In this document: positions 23,084 to 34,962 of the stretch, piece after piece
Layout of the letters: each line of letters begins with the position of its first letter
Position numbering within the stretch: position 1 is the first letter of the stretch
Assembly: GCA_964030785.1 (NCBI GenBank)
Contig: OZ034977.1
Coordinates: 25,910,152 to 25,974,151 of the forward strand
Length of the DNA stretch: 64,000 bases
Direction: 5' to 3'
From: Siderastrea siderea
Lineage: Eukaryota; Cnidaria; Anthozoa; Scleractinia; Rhizangiidae
Made by a program: the position numbers and the translations under genes
Notes under the pieces: generated by a model
Seen by the model: the letters and a program-made list of their open reading frames with translations, nothing else
What the model was told of the DNA's origin: nothing
Databases searched by the model: none

Positions 23084-23592
23084 AGAAGATGTCGGATTTG
23101 CAGGAGGATAGTGTCGAACCCGCTCCCCTCTTCGTGTTTTCCGCTGTGGGTTACTTTGGTCCCTGGCATATAAAGGAAGGTCGTCGAGAATTAAAACGGT
23201 ACGGGATACTCTATACCTGCCTATCCTCTAGAGCTATCCACCTTGAAGTTTCAAACACCTTGACCACAGACTCCTTTCTGGACGTTTATCGTCGCTTCAT
23301 TGGTCATCGTGGTCCAGTACGCGAACTGAGATCTGATCATGGGAGCAACTTCATAGGTGCGATGAACGAACTTCAGCAAGCTCTCCCCGAGGTCAGTCAT
23401 GATAAGATAAGAGACGAATCGCTGCAAAGAAACTGCGACTGGGTGGAATTCAAAATGAATGTCCCGCACGCTAGCCACATAGACGGCGTGTGGGAGCGGC
23501 ACATCCGAACCGTAAGGAACGTCCTGGAATGCTCCCCCAGGATATCTGTATATTCGGGAGTTCTGAATTGGCAGAAAATGCATCGAATCTAA
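23084..23592 (+). mobile_element. BEL/Pao retrotransposon remnant, 3' part (integrase core)
   Basis: The frame continues with LFVFSAVGYFGPWHIKEGR (near 23135), LSSRAIHLEV, RSDHGSNFIGA and GVWERHIRTVRN, the order found in BEL/Pao integrase catalytic cores. The position normally holding the first catalytic Asp (xVDYFGPW) is Gly here, so the enzyme would be inactive. The Asp in SDHGSNF and the Glu in WERHIR are still present. The frame ends at a stop (23590) soon after; the rest of the element is not seen. Confidence 0.85.
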
Positions 23593-24430
23593 AACTACCA
23601 CAGGCTATGAAATATGGTCATTTATACTCATAACAAATGACCTAGATTCCTAAAGCTGTTGCTATCATGACCTAAATCTCTGGCATGAAGCTCGTCATCA
23701 TTCTACAAGAAGAAAATAAAAGGGTTCAAATTTGACACACGACCCTTTCAGTCTTAGCTTCACTCAGTGAACCCGCCTATGTTAACCTTGAAATCAAGTG
23801 GACCAAAAAAAAAACGAGCAATCAAGTTAACTGTATATGTGTTATTTAAACAGTTAACGTCAAGACTCGAACACATGCAAGAACTGGTTCCTTTTGGAGC
23901 AATTTTCGTTTGACTTTGAAAAACGGTCTCCGTAAGTGTTCGTTATTTGCTTCATCTGCCACTAGCTAAAAAGATAAAAACAGGACCTCTTTCGTTTCCG
24001 TCAAAAGGAAACCCAAGATGGACAAAAGTAGTATAGTAGGGACCGAGTCATCCTTTTTTTTGAGGTGGTTTGTTATTAATTTGCGGTGAAATATGTTACC
24101 GTTGATGACGTTACAGGCTATTGTCTTGCTCTCATGAATAAAATGCGGTGGATTCTCATTAGCGTATAACCGGTTTGACAGGTTTCCAACTCGCATCTCA
24201 ATTGTGATTCAAAATCACTGAACAGTGACGTTCTTGTGCAAACTTCCATGTCTTGCCGCTTTCATTGTTATCGCAGACAAGTGTTGTTCTTTAATAATAA
24301 AAAGCTATTTTCGGTTCATTGATTCATAAAATGTGCATGTTAATGATGGCGCCAAAAAACTAACTACACAGATTTTGAGTGAAAATTTTGGTTTCCTCCT
24401 CCTTCTCCACAATTTTTATTTTCCTCCTCC
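23593..24430. other. No gene seen
   Basis: AT-rich intergenic DNA. Open frames are short and show no domain. A fragment near 23840-23890 resembles 35570-35620 loosely. Confidence 0.5.
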
Positions 24431-24900
24431 TCCTTCACAAGTTTTATTTCCCTCCGACAATTGTACTTTGCCTCCCCACCACCCCCACCATCACCACAAT
24501 TCTATTGTTTTCCCCACCACCACCACCACCACTACCGCCACAACAATTCTATTGTTTTCACCACCATCACCACCACAATTCTGTTGTTTTCACCACCGCC
24601 ACCATCACCACAATTTTATTGTTTTCATCACCACATCCACCACAATTCTATTGTTTCACCATCATCACCACCACCGCCTCCACCTCCACCATCACCGCTA
24701 ACACCGCCACCACCCCAAGTCTATTGTTTCACCTCCACCACCACACTTAATGTGGAGGTGGTGGTTGTGGAGGCAGTGGTGGCGGTGAAAACAATAGAAT
24801 TGTGGTGGTGGTGGTGAAACCATAGATTTGTGGTGGTAGTGGTGGGTGGTGAAAACAATAGAATTATGGTGGTGGTGACGGTGGTGAAAACAATAGAATT
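24430..24900. repeat. Inverted CAC/GTG minisatellite
   Basis: The left part (to about 24750) repeats units of CACCACCACC separated by ACAATTCTATTGTTTTC. The right part (about 24750-24900) carries the complement, GTGGTGGTG with GAAAACAATAGAATT. The two halves can pair into a long imperfect hairpin. The His/Pro-rich open frames are artefacts. Confidence 0.85.
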
Positions 24901-25259
24901 GTTAGATTGTCCAATCGTATTGCTGAATACAGAATGGTGTCAAAGCTCTTTACTAGCTGGAAAATGCTTGATGTTCGCTAAAGCAACCAAAGTGAAAGCT
25001 TACGTTATGATAAAAACTTTCCTTTTACAAGTACCTATTTCAATGGAATAGTGTGAAGCGACATTATAGAGGGCTAAGGGACGAAATCGAGAGACAAGCG
25101 GATGACATTTGGCAAATCTTGTGACTGTTCAAATGAAAGCAATTAAGCAGTACTTTCTGTTCATTGTGTTACATACCAGTGGTTGTAACATTGAAGTGTG
25201 TGGATGGAATTGAAAGTGTGACTAATCAGATGAAAGCTATTGAGCAGCAAAATTTACAC
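24901..25259. other. No gene seen
   Basis: Intergenic DNA between the minisatellite and the left end of the MGLL segment shared with 6965. Confidence 0.5.
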
Positions 25260-26060
25260 TTTATTACTACTGTACAAGAGTATTATAAAAAAGCACTTTA
25301 AAAGGTCGTTTACATATTAGGTGATTATATATATTTTTTTGTTTAAAACAAAAGTTTGGATTTATCAACTGAGTTAAAACCCGCAATTCCTTGATTTGCT
25401 CTGACGAAGGGCTAATGCTGGAAACAATAGCTTTCAATTTGCTTACGGTAGTCAATTTATCAACACAGTTGAAAAATCCAAAGTTTTGTGTTTCACGTCC
25501 CCACCTACGCAACACCACAGTTTCCTTAGAAACGAACCCCCTTATGTTTTATTGGCCTATTGATTCTAAAGACCCTCTGTTTAAATATGTATTCATAAAA
25601 ATATTTTAAAACCCTTTTAAGATATTAATGCCACTACAAAAAATCTCGCTCTAAAAATAGCTTAACAATCCCATCAAAATTCTTTTAAATGTTGATCTGT
25701 TATCAGACAAGTGTTACCTTTCACAAATATTGAAGGGCGTGGTTGAATGGCCCAATTTAAATGCTGTGTTAACTTGCCTTGAAATCCGAAGTGCTTTCCA
25801 TTAGCTCTATTAGTATGTCAAACAGACTTGCAATAATGAAGAATCTCTAAGTAGCTCCATATCTGTGTTTTGACCTGACTTTTCAAATTAAAAAAGTGTT
25901 TTTGTTTTAACTCTTTCAATTGGCAAAAACGTGCAGCTCGAGCAAAGCATGAATGGTTTCTTATTTTCTCTGGTTAAAACAGAGAACAGAAAACAAACAC
26001 AATCATCGACTAAGCTTTGTTTTAGCTGTTTGAGTCCTTCGGAAAAGGACTACATGTCGG

Positions 26061-26066
26061 TTTATT
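26061..26066 (-). promoter_or_regulatory. Candidate polyadenylation signal of MGLL
   Basis: AATAAA on the minus strand lies about 190 bp beyond the MGLL stop codon. No other canonical signal was noticed nearer to the stop. Confidence 0.4.
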
Positions 26067-26257
26067 CTCCAAACTTAAGCCTTAAGGCCAAATTACTACA
26101 GTATGACTGTCTTTCTTAGGACATGATACTCAGTATGTCTGTCGAAAGTCTGAGCTAATTTGGAGCAACTAGGATTTCATTAACTGGCAAATCGTCACCC
26201 TGTCTTACCACTAAGCCCTCGACTATTTCTGTAAGCCATTTGAAAGAACATTACAAA

Positions 26258-29200
26258 TTAAATCGAAGGCAGTCTTTGCTGGATCCATTCTAAAATATCC
26301 TTATGGACCTGCCTTGCAGTCTCTTCCAGCTCGTTCAACAGCTCATGGCGCCCACCTTCATACACCTAGGAAATGAATATTACAAATGATGTCTTTTATA
26401 ATTTATAATTTATCCATACAATTTTTTAATAATCTGTTCAAAAACTGATTATCTCGAACAAGGTACTTTTTTTTTCAAATTTATGTTAAATAAGTTTTAA
26501 TAAATACACAAAAATCAAGATGGCAAGTTTTGCACTTATCGCAGTTTTTGTTTTCTATTTTGTGACATAATTTTTAACCAACTATAACTTTTCCTGTTTG
26601 AAATGCAGCCTAGTCAAAGTATTTTTTTTTTCATTCTGATTGGTTTCTTAGGTCCAGGTTTTTATCATCTGGAAAAATAAAACAAAACATCAAATGGGAC
26701 GACTTGTTTCATTTTTGTCTAGTCGAGGGTGTGCTTTGACAAACGTCGCATTTTCAAAACAAAACAAAAAGAAAGACAAATTCCCAACTAAGATATCCTT
26801 ACATTAACACAAACATCGATATTAATGATTGAATTCTGCTCATGTTTGCATAATTACCTTAAATGTTTTATCGGTACTTGGAGAGTTCTCATGCAAGAAA
26901 TGTGCACTTTCAATCTTGACCACCTGGTCATTATCTCCATGTATAAGCAAATATGGTGTCGTTAACTTTGATATGTTCTTCTGAATATCTTCCATGGCAT
27001 CTAATATGGCTGCAGCCCATCTTGCTTTCATACCACCATGCCAGTTTAGTGGATCCTTGGAATATTTCTCAACCTGAAATGTAACATCAGATTCAGTTCT
27101 GTTAGACAAGATACGTCCTAAAATAAAACACTTGAAAGTGAGTGAGATTCACCCAATGCAAAGGAGCCGCAGTGCAAAAAATGTGACTTGCAAAGTTCTC
27201 GTAACGTAACCATCATTGTTCCCTGTCTACGTTTCATTTCATCTGTCAACATTCCACTTTTACCTACCTAGAATATACACGAGTAAGATCAAAAAAGCTG
27301 CCAGGGATGGGGGAGGTGGGTAGGAAAAAACCTCGCCATGCATGATAATGGTGCTCATTAATGAGTTGAGGCTGTCCTTTCTGTTTATTTCATTCATTCT
27401 TTGGAACATTTCTTAATTCGTTCGTTCGTTTGTTCGTTCTTTCATTTTACCATTCCTTCGTTCCTTGGTTGGTTACTTGGTTCGTCCATTGTTTCTTTCG
27501 TTGCTGCGTTGGTCAGTTGGTACGTTGGTTCCTTCCTTCCTTCCCTCCCTCCCTCCTTCCTTCCTTCCTTCCTTCCTTCCTTCCTTCCTTCCTTCCTTCC
27601 TTCCCTCCTTCCTTCCTTCCTTCCTTCTTTCCCTCCTTCTTTCCTTCCTTCCTTCCTTCTTTCCTTCCTTCTTTCCTTCCTTCCTTCCTTCCTTCCTTCC
27701 CTCCTTCCTTCCCACCTTCCTTCCTTCCTTCCTTCCTTCCTTCCCTCCTTCCTTCCTTCCTTCCTTCCCTCCTTCCTTTCTTCCTTTCTTCTTTCCTTCT
27801 TTCCTTCCCTCCTTCCTTCTTTCCCTCCTTCCTTCCCTCCTTCTTTCCTTCCTTCCTTCCTTCCTTCCTTCCTTCCCTCCCTCCTTCCTTCCTTCCCTCC
27901 TTCCTTCCTTCCTTCCTTCCTTCTTTCCTTCCTTCCTTCCTTCCTTCCCTCCTTCCTTCCCACCTTCCTTCCTTCCTTCCTTCCTTCCTTCCTTCCCTCC
28001 CTCCTTCCTCACTTCCTTCCTTCCTTCCTTCCTTCTTTCCTTCCCGCCCTCCTTCCTCCCTTCCTTCCTTCCTTCCTTCCCTCCTTTCTGTTTATTTCAT
28101 TCATTCTTTCGTTCATTTCTTAATTCCTTCGTTCGTTTGTTCCTTTATTCATTTCCCCATTCTTTTATTTCTTGGTTGGTTACTTGGTTCGTCCATTGTT
28201 TCGTTCGTTGCTTTGTTCGTTACTGCGTTGGTCAGTTGGTACGTTGGTTCCTTCCTTCCTTACTTCCCTCCTTCCGTCCTTCCCTCCTTCCCTCGTTCCT
28301 TCCTTCCTTCCTTTCTTCCTTCCTTCCTTCCTTCCTTCTTTCCTTCCTTTCTTCCCTCCTTCCTTCCTTCCTTCCTTCTTTCCTTCCGTCCGTCCTACCT
28401 TCCTTCCGTCCGTCCTACCTTCTTTCCTTTCTCCTTTCCTTCCTTCCGTCCTTCCCTTCTTCCTTCTTTCCTTCCTTCCTTCCTTCCTTCCCTCCTTCCT
28501 TCTTCCTTCCTTCCTTCCTTCCCTCCCTCCTCCTTCCTACCTTCCTACCTTCCTTCCTTCCCTTCTTCCTTCCGTCCTTACTTCCTTCCTTCCTTTCCCT
28601 TCCTCCTCCTTCCTTCCTTCCTTCCTTCCTCCCTTCCTTCCTTCCCTCCCTCCCTCCCTCTTCCTTCCTTCCTTCCTTCCTTCCTTCCTTCCTCCCTCCC
28701 TTCCCACCTTTCTTCTTTCCTTCCTTCCTTCCTTCCTTCCTTCCTTCGTTCCTTCGTTCCTTCCTTCGTTCCTTCGTTCGTTCCTTCCTTCCTTCCTTCC
28801 TTCCTTCCTTCAACCATTCTTTTATTTTTTCGTTTGTTCCGTCGTTCATTTGTTCCTTCGTTTTTTGGTGAATATACCTCACCTGTTGAGGATCTCTGCT
28901 CAGCTCTGAAGGATCAATAGGTGGCAACACTTCATATCGTGGAAGGATCGACGAAGCTATTTTCCCTAAAAATACCTGGAAGACAAGAAAACAGTACGAG
29001 TTAAAAAATAATAATAACAATAACTGGTTATAATGCTTATTTAAAATATTATTCTTTCGAGCCTGCCCCTCCCAGGTTGTGGGGACGCGTTGGTCTCCCT
29101 GGATTGGTCTTCTGTAGTCAACACATCAGTCTTCAGATGAGAAGGTTGGTGGTTTGAGGTTTTCTTCGCCGTAAAGTTGTTTGAGGCTATAGACAAGAAT

Positions 29201-32200
29201 CTTTGTCCCTCTCACCTCACGTGGACTAAACCGGCAGTAAAACCTAACACCAAATATAACCCAGGACCAGTAACCCTCTAATGGGCTAGCAACATATCCA
29301 CGGGGGAGTTAGTTAGATAATGCTTCTTAAGTTACATGAGTGGAAGGATTTTCGCAGTGCGTAAGCAATTGCTTTTCAGCCTGAAAAATAAAATAAAATA
29401 AAATAAAATAAAATAAAAAGATTTCACCGCTAACAATGGGATTCGAAACCACGACCCCTTTTGTTCCACCAACTGAGCTATGAAGCCTTGAGATGTTAGA
29501 GGCAGGTCAATTTTTCGGTTCAAATTTCTCGTCTGTAGAACGGTAGACTTGCCCCAAGTCGCTGGTTCTGATCAACCTCGTCCCGAGGACCTTCTCCTTG
29601 TTCAAAATGACGGCTGTGAGAAACCCCTGGCCAAGGCTGCCAAAGTGGCTCCAAAAGTTCGTTAGAATCGTCAAGCAAACACGATGAAATGTCTTCGTTT
29701 TCTTTGAATAACGGTTTCTGATTGCGGAAAACAAACAGGGCCGCCAGACGCTGGAAACAACCTTCGAAAAAGCCATTTCATCATATGTCACGTGACAAAA
29801 TACTCTACGATTTGTGGAGTTTTCAGCAGCCTTGGCCAGGGGTTTCTCCGTGCCGCCATTTTGAACGAGGAGAAAGTGCTGGGGACGAGGTTGCGTTCTG
29901 ATGGAAGGCGCGCGCGTGATCCACGAATGTAAGCGGCTGTTCCACGCGAGAGAATCAAAATGGCGGCTGGTTCTCGTATCCCATACCTCACTGATTTACA
30001 TCGCGGGCGACACACGCAATATTCCGCGCGCTTTACACGAACGTACGTATTCATCACTTATCTGAGTCTTTTCTCCACACGATAAACATTGCTTTGGTCC
30101 AATATAATACAAGCGACTTGGAGCAAGCCTAAATGAATGGATAACGTGATGAATTCCGAACGTAGCGGCCTCCCGAAAGTAACGGCTACCCGAAAACAAC
30201 TTTAGTATTGGGACCTTTTTAGTAGTTCCCGAAAGTAACGCCCCCCACTCCCACTTTCCGAAAGTAATATTCCCCCTGACAGTGACAGTCCAAAATACCT
30301 TACGTCCCGTTTACCCATGCGATTTTTGATGAGATATTTGTCACGCTCTCTAATGCAACTTTTGTCGGAAGTGTAAACTAGCGGCGATTATGCTGCGATT
30401 CAGGCTGCAATTTCCCACAAATCGATGCCAAGTTTGAACATGCTCGAAACATGTGCGATATGGCGGCGACAAATCGCACAGAAATCGACGCTACTTTCGG
30501 AATTCTACAGTACGAAACAAGTGGGTTAAAAGGGCCAGGCCTCTAGGCTCATCAAGACTTTACCTTTATGGCCAAATAAATGCTAATTAGAAATTTCAAG
30601 GATTCTAAGACTACTTTATTTACCATGCACGTAGTGGCCATTACTGGGTCCACCTTTACACTTGCTGCACTGAAGACAGCACCGGCGAAGAAATCGGGTC
30701 TTTCCATGACAGAGAGAATTGCTATAGTTCCCCCCTGAAAATATTAAAAAAAAATTGACAGTACAAAAATGCTTGGTTTCCATAGTAGTGTGACTGGCTG
30801 GCACCCGCATAAATGTGTTGTTTTAGAAATATACATCTCCCTATTAGTGTACATCTCCCTAGTAGTGGTCTGCAACCAATCCCTAGAGATTCAAATGACA
30901 ATGGCGTGGCATGATGCAACTAGACACAAGACAGGCAGCAGGGGCACCCAACGGTTCGTTTCGGGAAATATCTGTTCGGAAGGCCTAAAATCGCCTGAGA
31001 TATTCGGATTCAGTTGCGGTGAAAGCTAGAGAATTTTCTTTGGCGAAACATCACCTCGGACTTTCGTAACAAAAGGATTCATTAGTTCCTGTTGTTTTCA
31101 TAGGGACAAATATGTCGTTTAGAGTGCAAAAAAGGTCAGCTAGCATTTTCGGAGAGCCGTCAGCAGCTCGGAAATTCGGCGGATAGGATTCTGATTCCTA
31201 AAATTTTCTGTGGCCTAAATTTTCAGCTAAGAACGCCGAACAGATCAATCTGTATTAGCTTACACAAATATCCCTTTAAAAAGCTCTGAAACAATCTAAG
31301 AAAGCAGAAAATGATATCTCAAGTATTTTGCTAAAAGTATCTCGTTGGGTGCCCCTGAGGCAGGTCACGTTGTCTCGAAAATACGTGCTAAAAATGTTTC
31401 AAAATGTTATGAAAGTAAAAAAACCACAGTGAAATTATCCACCAATGCCAACGCAAGACTTATAATTCAGATTATTGATAGCCTGCGTAGCAAACGTAAA
31501 CTTTCTCGCTCCCCTTATCCCTCCCCGCGGTACGCCTGCTATGGAGGCTAATGACGGCAAAAACCAGGACGTAATTTGAAGCCATGAGTATTCGCCTAAA
31601 AACAGGAAAATATTTTTCTTTGACACCTAGCTTTGCTACATGTTGTAACTACGGCTGTGTTCAAGTAAGAGGTGACAGAATATGCGTCACACAAGACGCG
31701 ACTTTTTTCTGCACCGCACTACCAGTTGTATCCATAATGTTGTCAGATTTTTAATTAATTAATTAAAGCCACAAAAGTTCGCGCTCATCCCATATCCGCA
31801 TGAATGGGGACTAATTATTTTGGTTTGAATGCCACTTCACCCCTCTAGAAATTCCTCTCAGAATTTCAAACGCCCAGAATTTGCAAATACTTAGGTTGTT
31901 ATTGGTCTGGATATTTTCTGGAACCGCACCTAACATGTATGAGAAAAAATAAAAATAAAAAAAAATTCCTTCCTGCTTGAGTTCATGGAGGGTTTTGAAG
32001 ATTGTCTCCTCAGTGCATTCAACGTCATGAAACTTCGAGGAGTCTCCTCAAACGTGGGAAATTTCATTGGAGAGATAACGGGGAAAATAATAACTGATTG
32101 CAAACTGGGGGCAAACCGAATAATGGGCGGGGAGGGTGCAGAGAAAGGACCTTGCCTATATCAGACAAATAAATACTTGAATGAAGCACTTACCATAGAG

Positions 32201-34270
32201 TGACCAAACATGAATATTGGTATTCCTGGGTGAGCTGCAGTGACTTGATCAATGTGTTTAAAGACATCTCTGACGTAACAGGCAAAGTCTGATATTTGTG
32301 CCCTTTCTCCCTCACTGTGACCGTGACCAACTAAAGAATAAAAATTACAAGAATAACAATAACAACAACGATGTAAATTTGACTAGAATGAAAATAACTT
32401 AAATCGTGAACACTTGGACGAGACTTCAAGACGAGACTTCGAGACTGATTCTGACTGATTCTCTGATTGTTTGCAGCACAAATCAGAGAATCAACTTAAA
32501 CCAAAAGACACGTCGTTAATTTACCGACTGTCACGACATGTGGTTGTTTATTTCAAATTTCCCTTTTTTCTCTTTGCAAAACTATAACACCTTAGGGGTA
32601 GTTTCGATTACCAGTGTTTACCGCTTTCTCAACGCTAGCCTTGTCTCCAACCTTTTCTTGTTGTGAGTATAGAGAGGCCCTGGGAACAAGGTGTTTATTT
32701 GGGTCACTCTATGGGGCAGGGGTGGGGACATACCGTGGTCTTGACTGAATGCAAGGTAACCTTGTTCAGCTAAAGCATTTCCAAGCCTTTCATAGCGTGA
32801 GCAGTGTTCTCCGAATCCGTGGGTGATAAAAACCAATGCTCTGTTTACAAAATGACAAAAGCAACAAGTTAAACTGATTGACAGCCGCCATTGTGGTGGG
32901 TTAAAGAGAGGGGAGGATGCAGGAAAATTAAAAAAATAATAACCTTTGGAGAAGAAGAAAATCATTACTTTGAATTTTATTTCTGTCAGTGAAATTTATA
33001 ATGTGAAAAAAAGTGACAAATCAGAATTAGTCTAGACTTCTACAACTTTATGCTGCGCCTTGCAGCTGGCTGCTGTAGTGAGAGCTATGCACTGTGTAGT
33101 GGCCTATAATGTTTTTATTATGGAAAGCCTTGCCAAATGTTTGGTCGAGTGAGATAAATATATATTATCTAGGACAGATTTATAGCGCCACGAACAAGCA
33201 AATGAAAATGGATCGAGAGTGTTTCCAATCCGACTGAAGATGCAGAGAGGATATTGATGTTTGTTCTTAAATTTATTACTTAGATTGTTAGGTGATCTGA
33301 GCAAAAAACCAAAAGCTTAAAGAGGAATTAGGAAAACAACCGAAACGTTCAAAAGTACTGATGATGAGTTATAAATGAATGGTGCAAAATTGATGTTATT
33401 ACAAATATAAATAGTTCATTATTGTATTTGTTGTTTCCTCCAAAAGGTGATCACACGAAGGTCATCGAGTTTTTCCATGAGATTAATTAACTTTAGTTTA
33501 TTTATAATGTTAATACACTCAGTATTTCACCTGGGTCTACTGTATGCATGCTCGGCTCTCTGGAAGGGCATTTTTTGTGAATGGGATTCCGTGTTCAAAT
33601 AAAGATGATTGATTGATTTATTTGATTTGTTAAGATTTACACTAGATTTGCTCATCAACTCTAAACTAAGCCATCTGCGGGTTGTCGTGAAGGCAGGAGT
33701 GAAAGCTTATTATACAACTTAAAACGTGAAATATTTTGAATACAAAATTTAATATAACAGTGTTTCGCGCACAAGAATACAGTACTGGATGTATGCATGA
33801 TGCCAAGGAAGGAAGTCTTAATTAAGTCAACATTTAAAATAAGCTTTAAACTTTCATTTTCACCTGTTCCTAGTTTCGCATGACATGCTTTGTGAGTTAA
33901 ACTTTAAGGTAATATATCTCGCCCTTTGTACCGAATTTGCATAATAAATAACTCGATCATTTAGCTCATAAGTTATGTTTAACCATGAAACATAGAATCG
34001 TGCCCGTGTATTGAATTCAAGCTAACATTAAAATCTCTCAGTAACAAACAGAATTTATAAGGTTTGGTGATACAGTTAAAGCACTCAAAATTCAGCAGGA
34101 TCGGTTGGAAAATGGACAAAAAATTATTCTGGTAGAATGTCACAGTAATGTTCATAACATTGAGTATTTCACCTGGGTCTCTTGTTGCTTGGTTTCCAAT
34201 ATTTTGTAAAAATTTTCTTTCCACCTGCGTTCTTGAAAGAACCTTCTTCAGAAACAACTTGCTCGCTCAT
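26258..34270 (-). CDS. MGLL: Monoglyceride lipase (alpha/beta hydrolase), 7 exons
   Basis: Exons are 34270-34173, 32840-32734, 32330-32194, 30734-30624, 28975-28883, 27073-26858 and 26365-26258. All introns are GT-AG and all phases agree, giving 289 residues plus stop (human MGLL 303). Exon 1 begins MSEQVVSEEGSFK and ends at KYWKPSNKRP. ALVFITHGFGEH carries the oxyanion HG. DHVGHGHSEGER and FMFGHSMGG follow, with Ser as nucleophile. PYLLIHGDNDQVV supplies the Asp, and VYEGGRHELLNEL the His. The enzyme hydrolyses monoacylglycerols, including 2-arachidonoylglycerol in animals, to fatty acid and glycerol. It is transcribed divergently from PSMD6. Exons 4-7 are copied in a pseudogene at 8.3-12.2 kb. 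Intron 5 carries a 1.3-kb CCTT array. Other serine hydrolases of the family are less likely given the cap and motif order. Confidence 0.93.
27530..28815 (+). repeat. Long CCTT (TTCC) tetranucleotide array
   Basis: Nearly pure CCTT repeats with CCCT, TTTC and GTTC variants are interrupted at about 28085-28245 by a non-satellite segment. That segment repeats the left flank (27385-27530: TCATTCATTCTTT, GGTTACTTGGTTCGTCC). The array lies within MGLL intron 5. Six-frame translations give long Pro/Ser/Phe- or Lys/Glu/Gly-repeat frames that are not proteins. The duplicate intron at 11225-11500 holds only a short degenerate repeat. Confidence 0.95.
29105..29190 (+). repeat. tRNA-like SINE remnant in MGLL intron 4
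   Basis: GTCTTCTGTAGTCAACACATC and AAGGTTGGTGGTTTGAGG are a decayed A and B box; the sequence is homologous to 11700-11815. Confidence 0.5.
29380..29487 (-). mobile_element. tRNA-derived SINE with TTTTA-repeat tail
   Basis: On the minus strand GGCTTCATAGCTCAGTTGG (A box) and GGTTTCGAATCCC (B box) form a tRNA-like head. A (TTTTA)n tail follows at about 29418-29387. It is located in MGLL intron 4. Confidence 0.75.
29574..29892. mobile_element. Fold-back/TIR element of about 320 bp
   Basis: Imperfect inverted repeats of about 70 bp run from AACCTCGTCCC through GTTCAAAATG and AGAAACCCCTGGCCAAGGCTGC on the left to the complement ending CGAGGTT at 29892. The interior is non-coding. It is located in MGLL intron 4. 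Confidence 0.65.
30790..32193. other. MGLL intron 3, no other gene
   Basis: No coding exon other than those of MGLL was found. The right end of the duplicated segment is at about 30790. Confidence 0.5.
33880..34105. repeat. Parental copy of the block at 17370-17715
   Basis: Intron 1 of MGLL, 70 bp from exon 1. It matches the distal block about 16.5 kb to the left. Confidence 0.75.
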
Positions 34271-34962
34271 TGTTTGTTTTAAAAGGAGCAGCAACAGATC
34301 GCGAAAGAATAAATGCTTTAGATAACGAAACAACAAAGCATACCGAACTGTTATTGATGAAGCGTGTACAAATATGATACTTGTGGAAAAAACATCTCAT
34401 TTATAATGCAAAGATGTAAATTTCACTGTTTGATCAATAATGAAGTGTCACACGACCTGCGCTGCATGGATTTGGCGGGAAAAATCACTCTGGAAGCCCA
34501 GCCGGGGAGGGGAAGGGTGAAAATTTCGCTGTTTTTCTAAGGCAAAAACCTTAAACTTGAAGACATTCTATTATTAACTTTCCGCATGCAAATGTCGGTC
34601 TTCTGGTCTCGCTGAATAGACCTTATTAAAAAAAAAAAGATGCCGTCTGCTAATTGTCTTTCTGAAGAATAATTATTTTACTCTGTGGACCGCGGGGGAA
34701 GAAGCTACTACTTTCAGCATTGCTAGCAACTGTCAAATTTTATCGACTTTTTCGATTTGTTCATACTTTCGAACTTGAATTTCCTTATTTAGATTACCGA
34801 CATTACCATTTCCTTGTAAACGCATTTCACTGCTTCCCCTCTCTCCCTCCCAAGGGAAATCATGTAATGAAAGGCCACTAAGGCAATGTCGCCAGGTTAC
34901 CCAGTATCTGTTAAGAAAGGAGAAGAGATTTTTGTTTGAAACTTCTTTCTGAGGTATAAAAA
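34271..34962. promoter_or_regulatory. Divergent MGLL/PSMD6 promoter region
   Basis: The start codons of MGLL (minus) and PSMD6 (plus) are separated by 692 bp with no other gene, so both promoters must lie here or overlap it. No TATA box was identified with confidence. Confidence 0.6.

Noticed and set aside
24333..24817. His/Pro-rich open frames
   Set aside because: They are translations of the CAC/GTG minisatellite.
27401..29020. Long open frames of Pro/Ser/Phe or Lys/Glu/Gly repeats on both strands
   Set aside because: They are translations of a CCTT tetranucleotide array inside an MGLL intron.
29507..30199. Overlapping minus-strand frames in MGLL intron 4
   Set aside because: They cross a fold-back element and show no domain.
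33507..33545. 18-bp match to the end of MGLL exon 1 and its donor (about 34165-34182)
   Set aside because: Too short to call a duplicated exon; no open frame continues.
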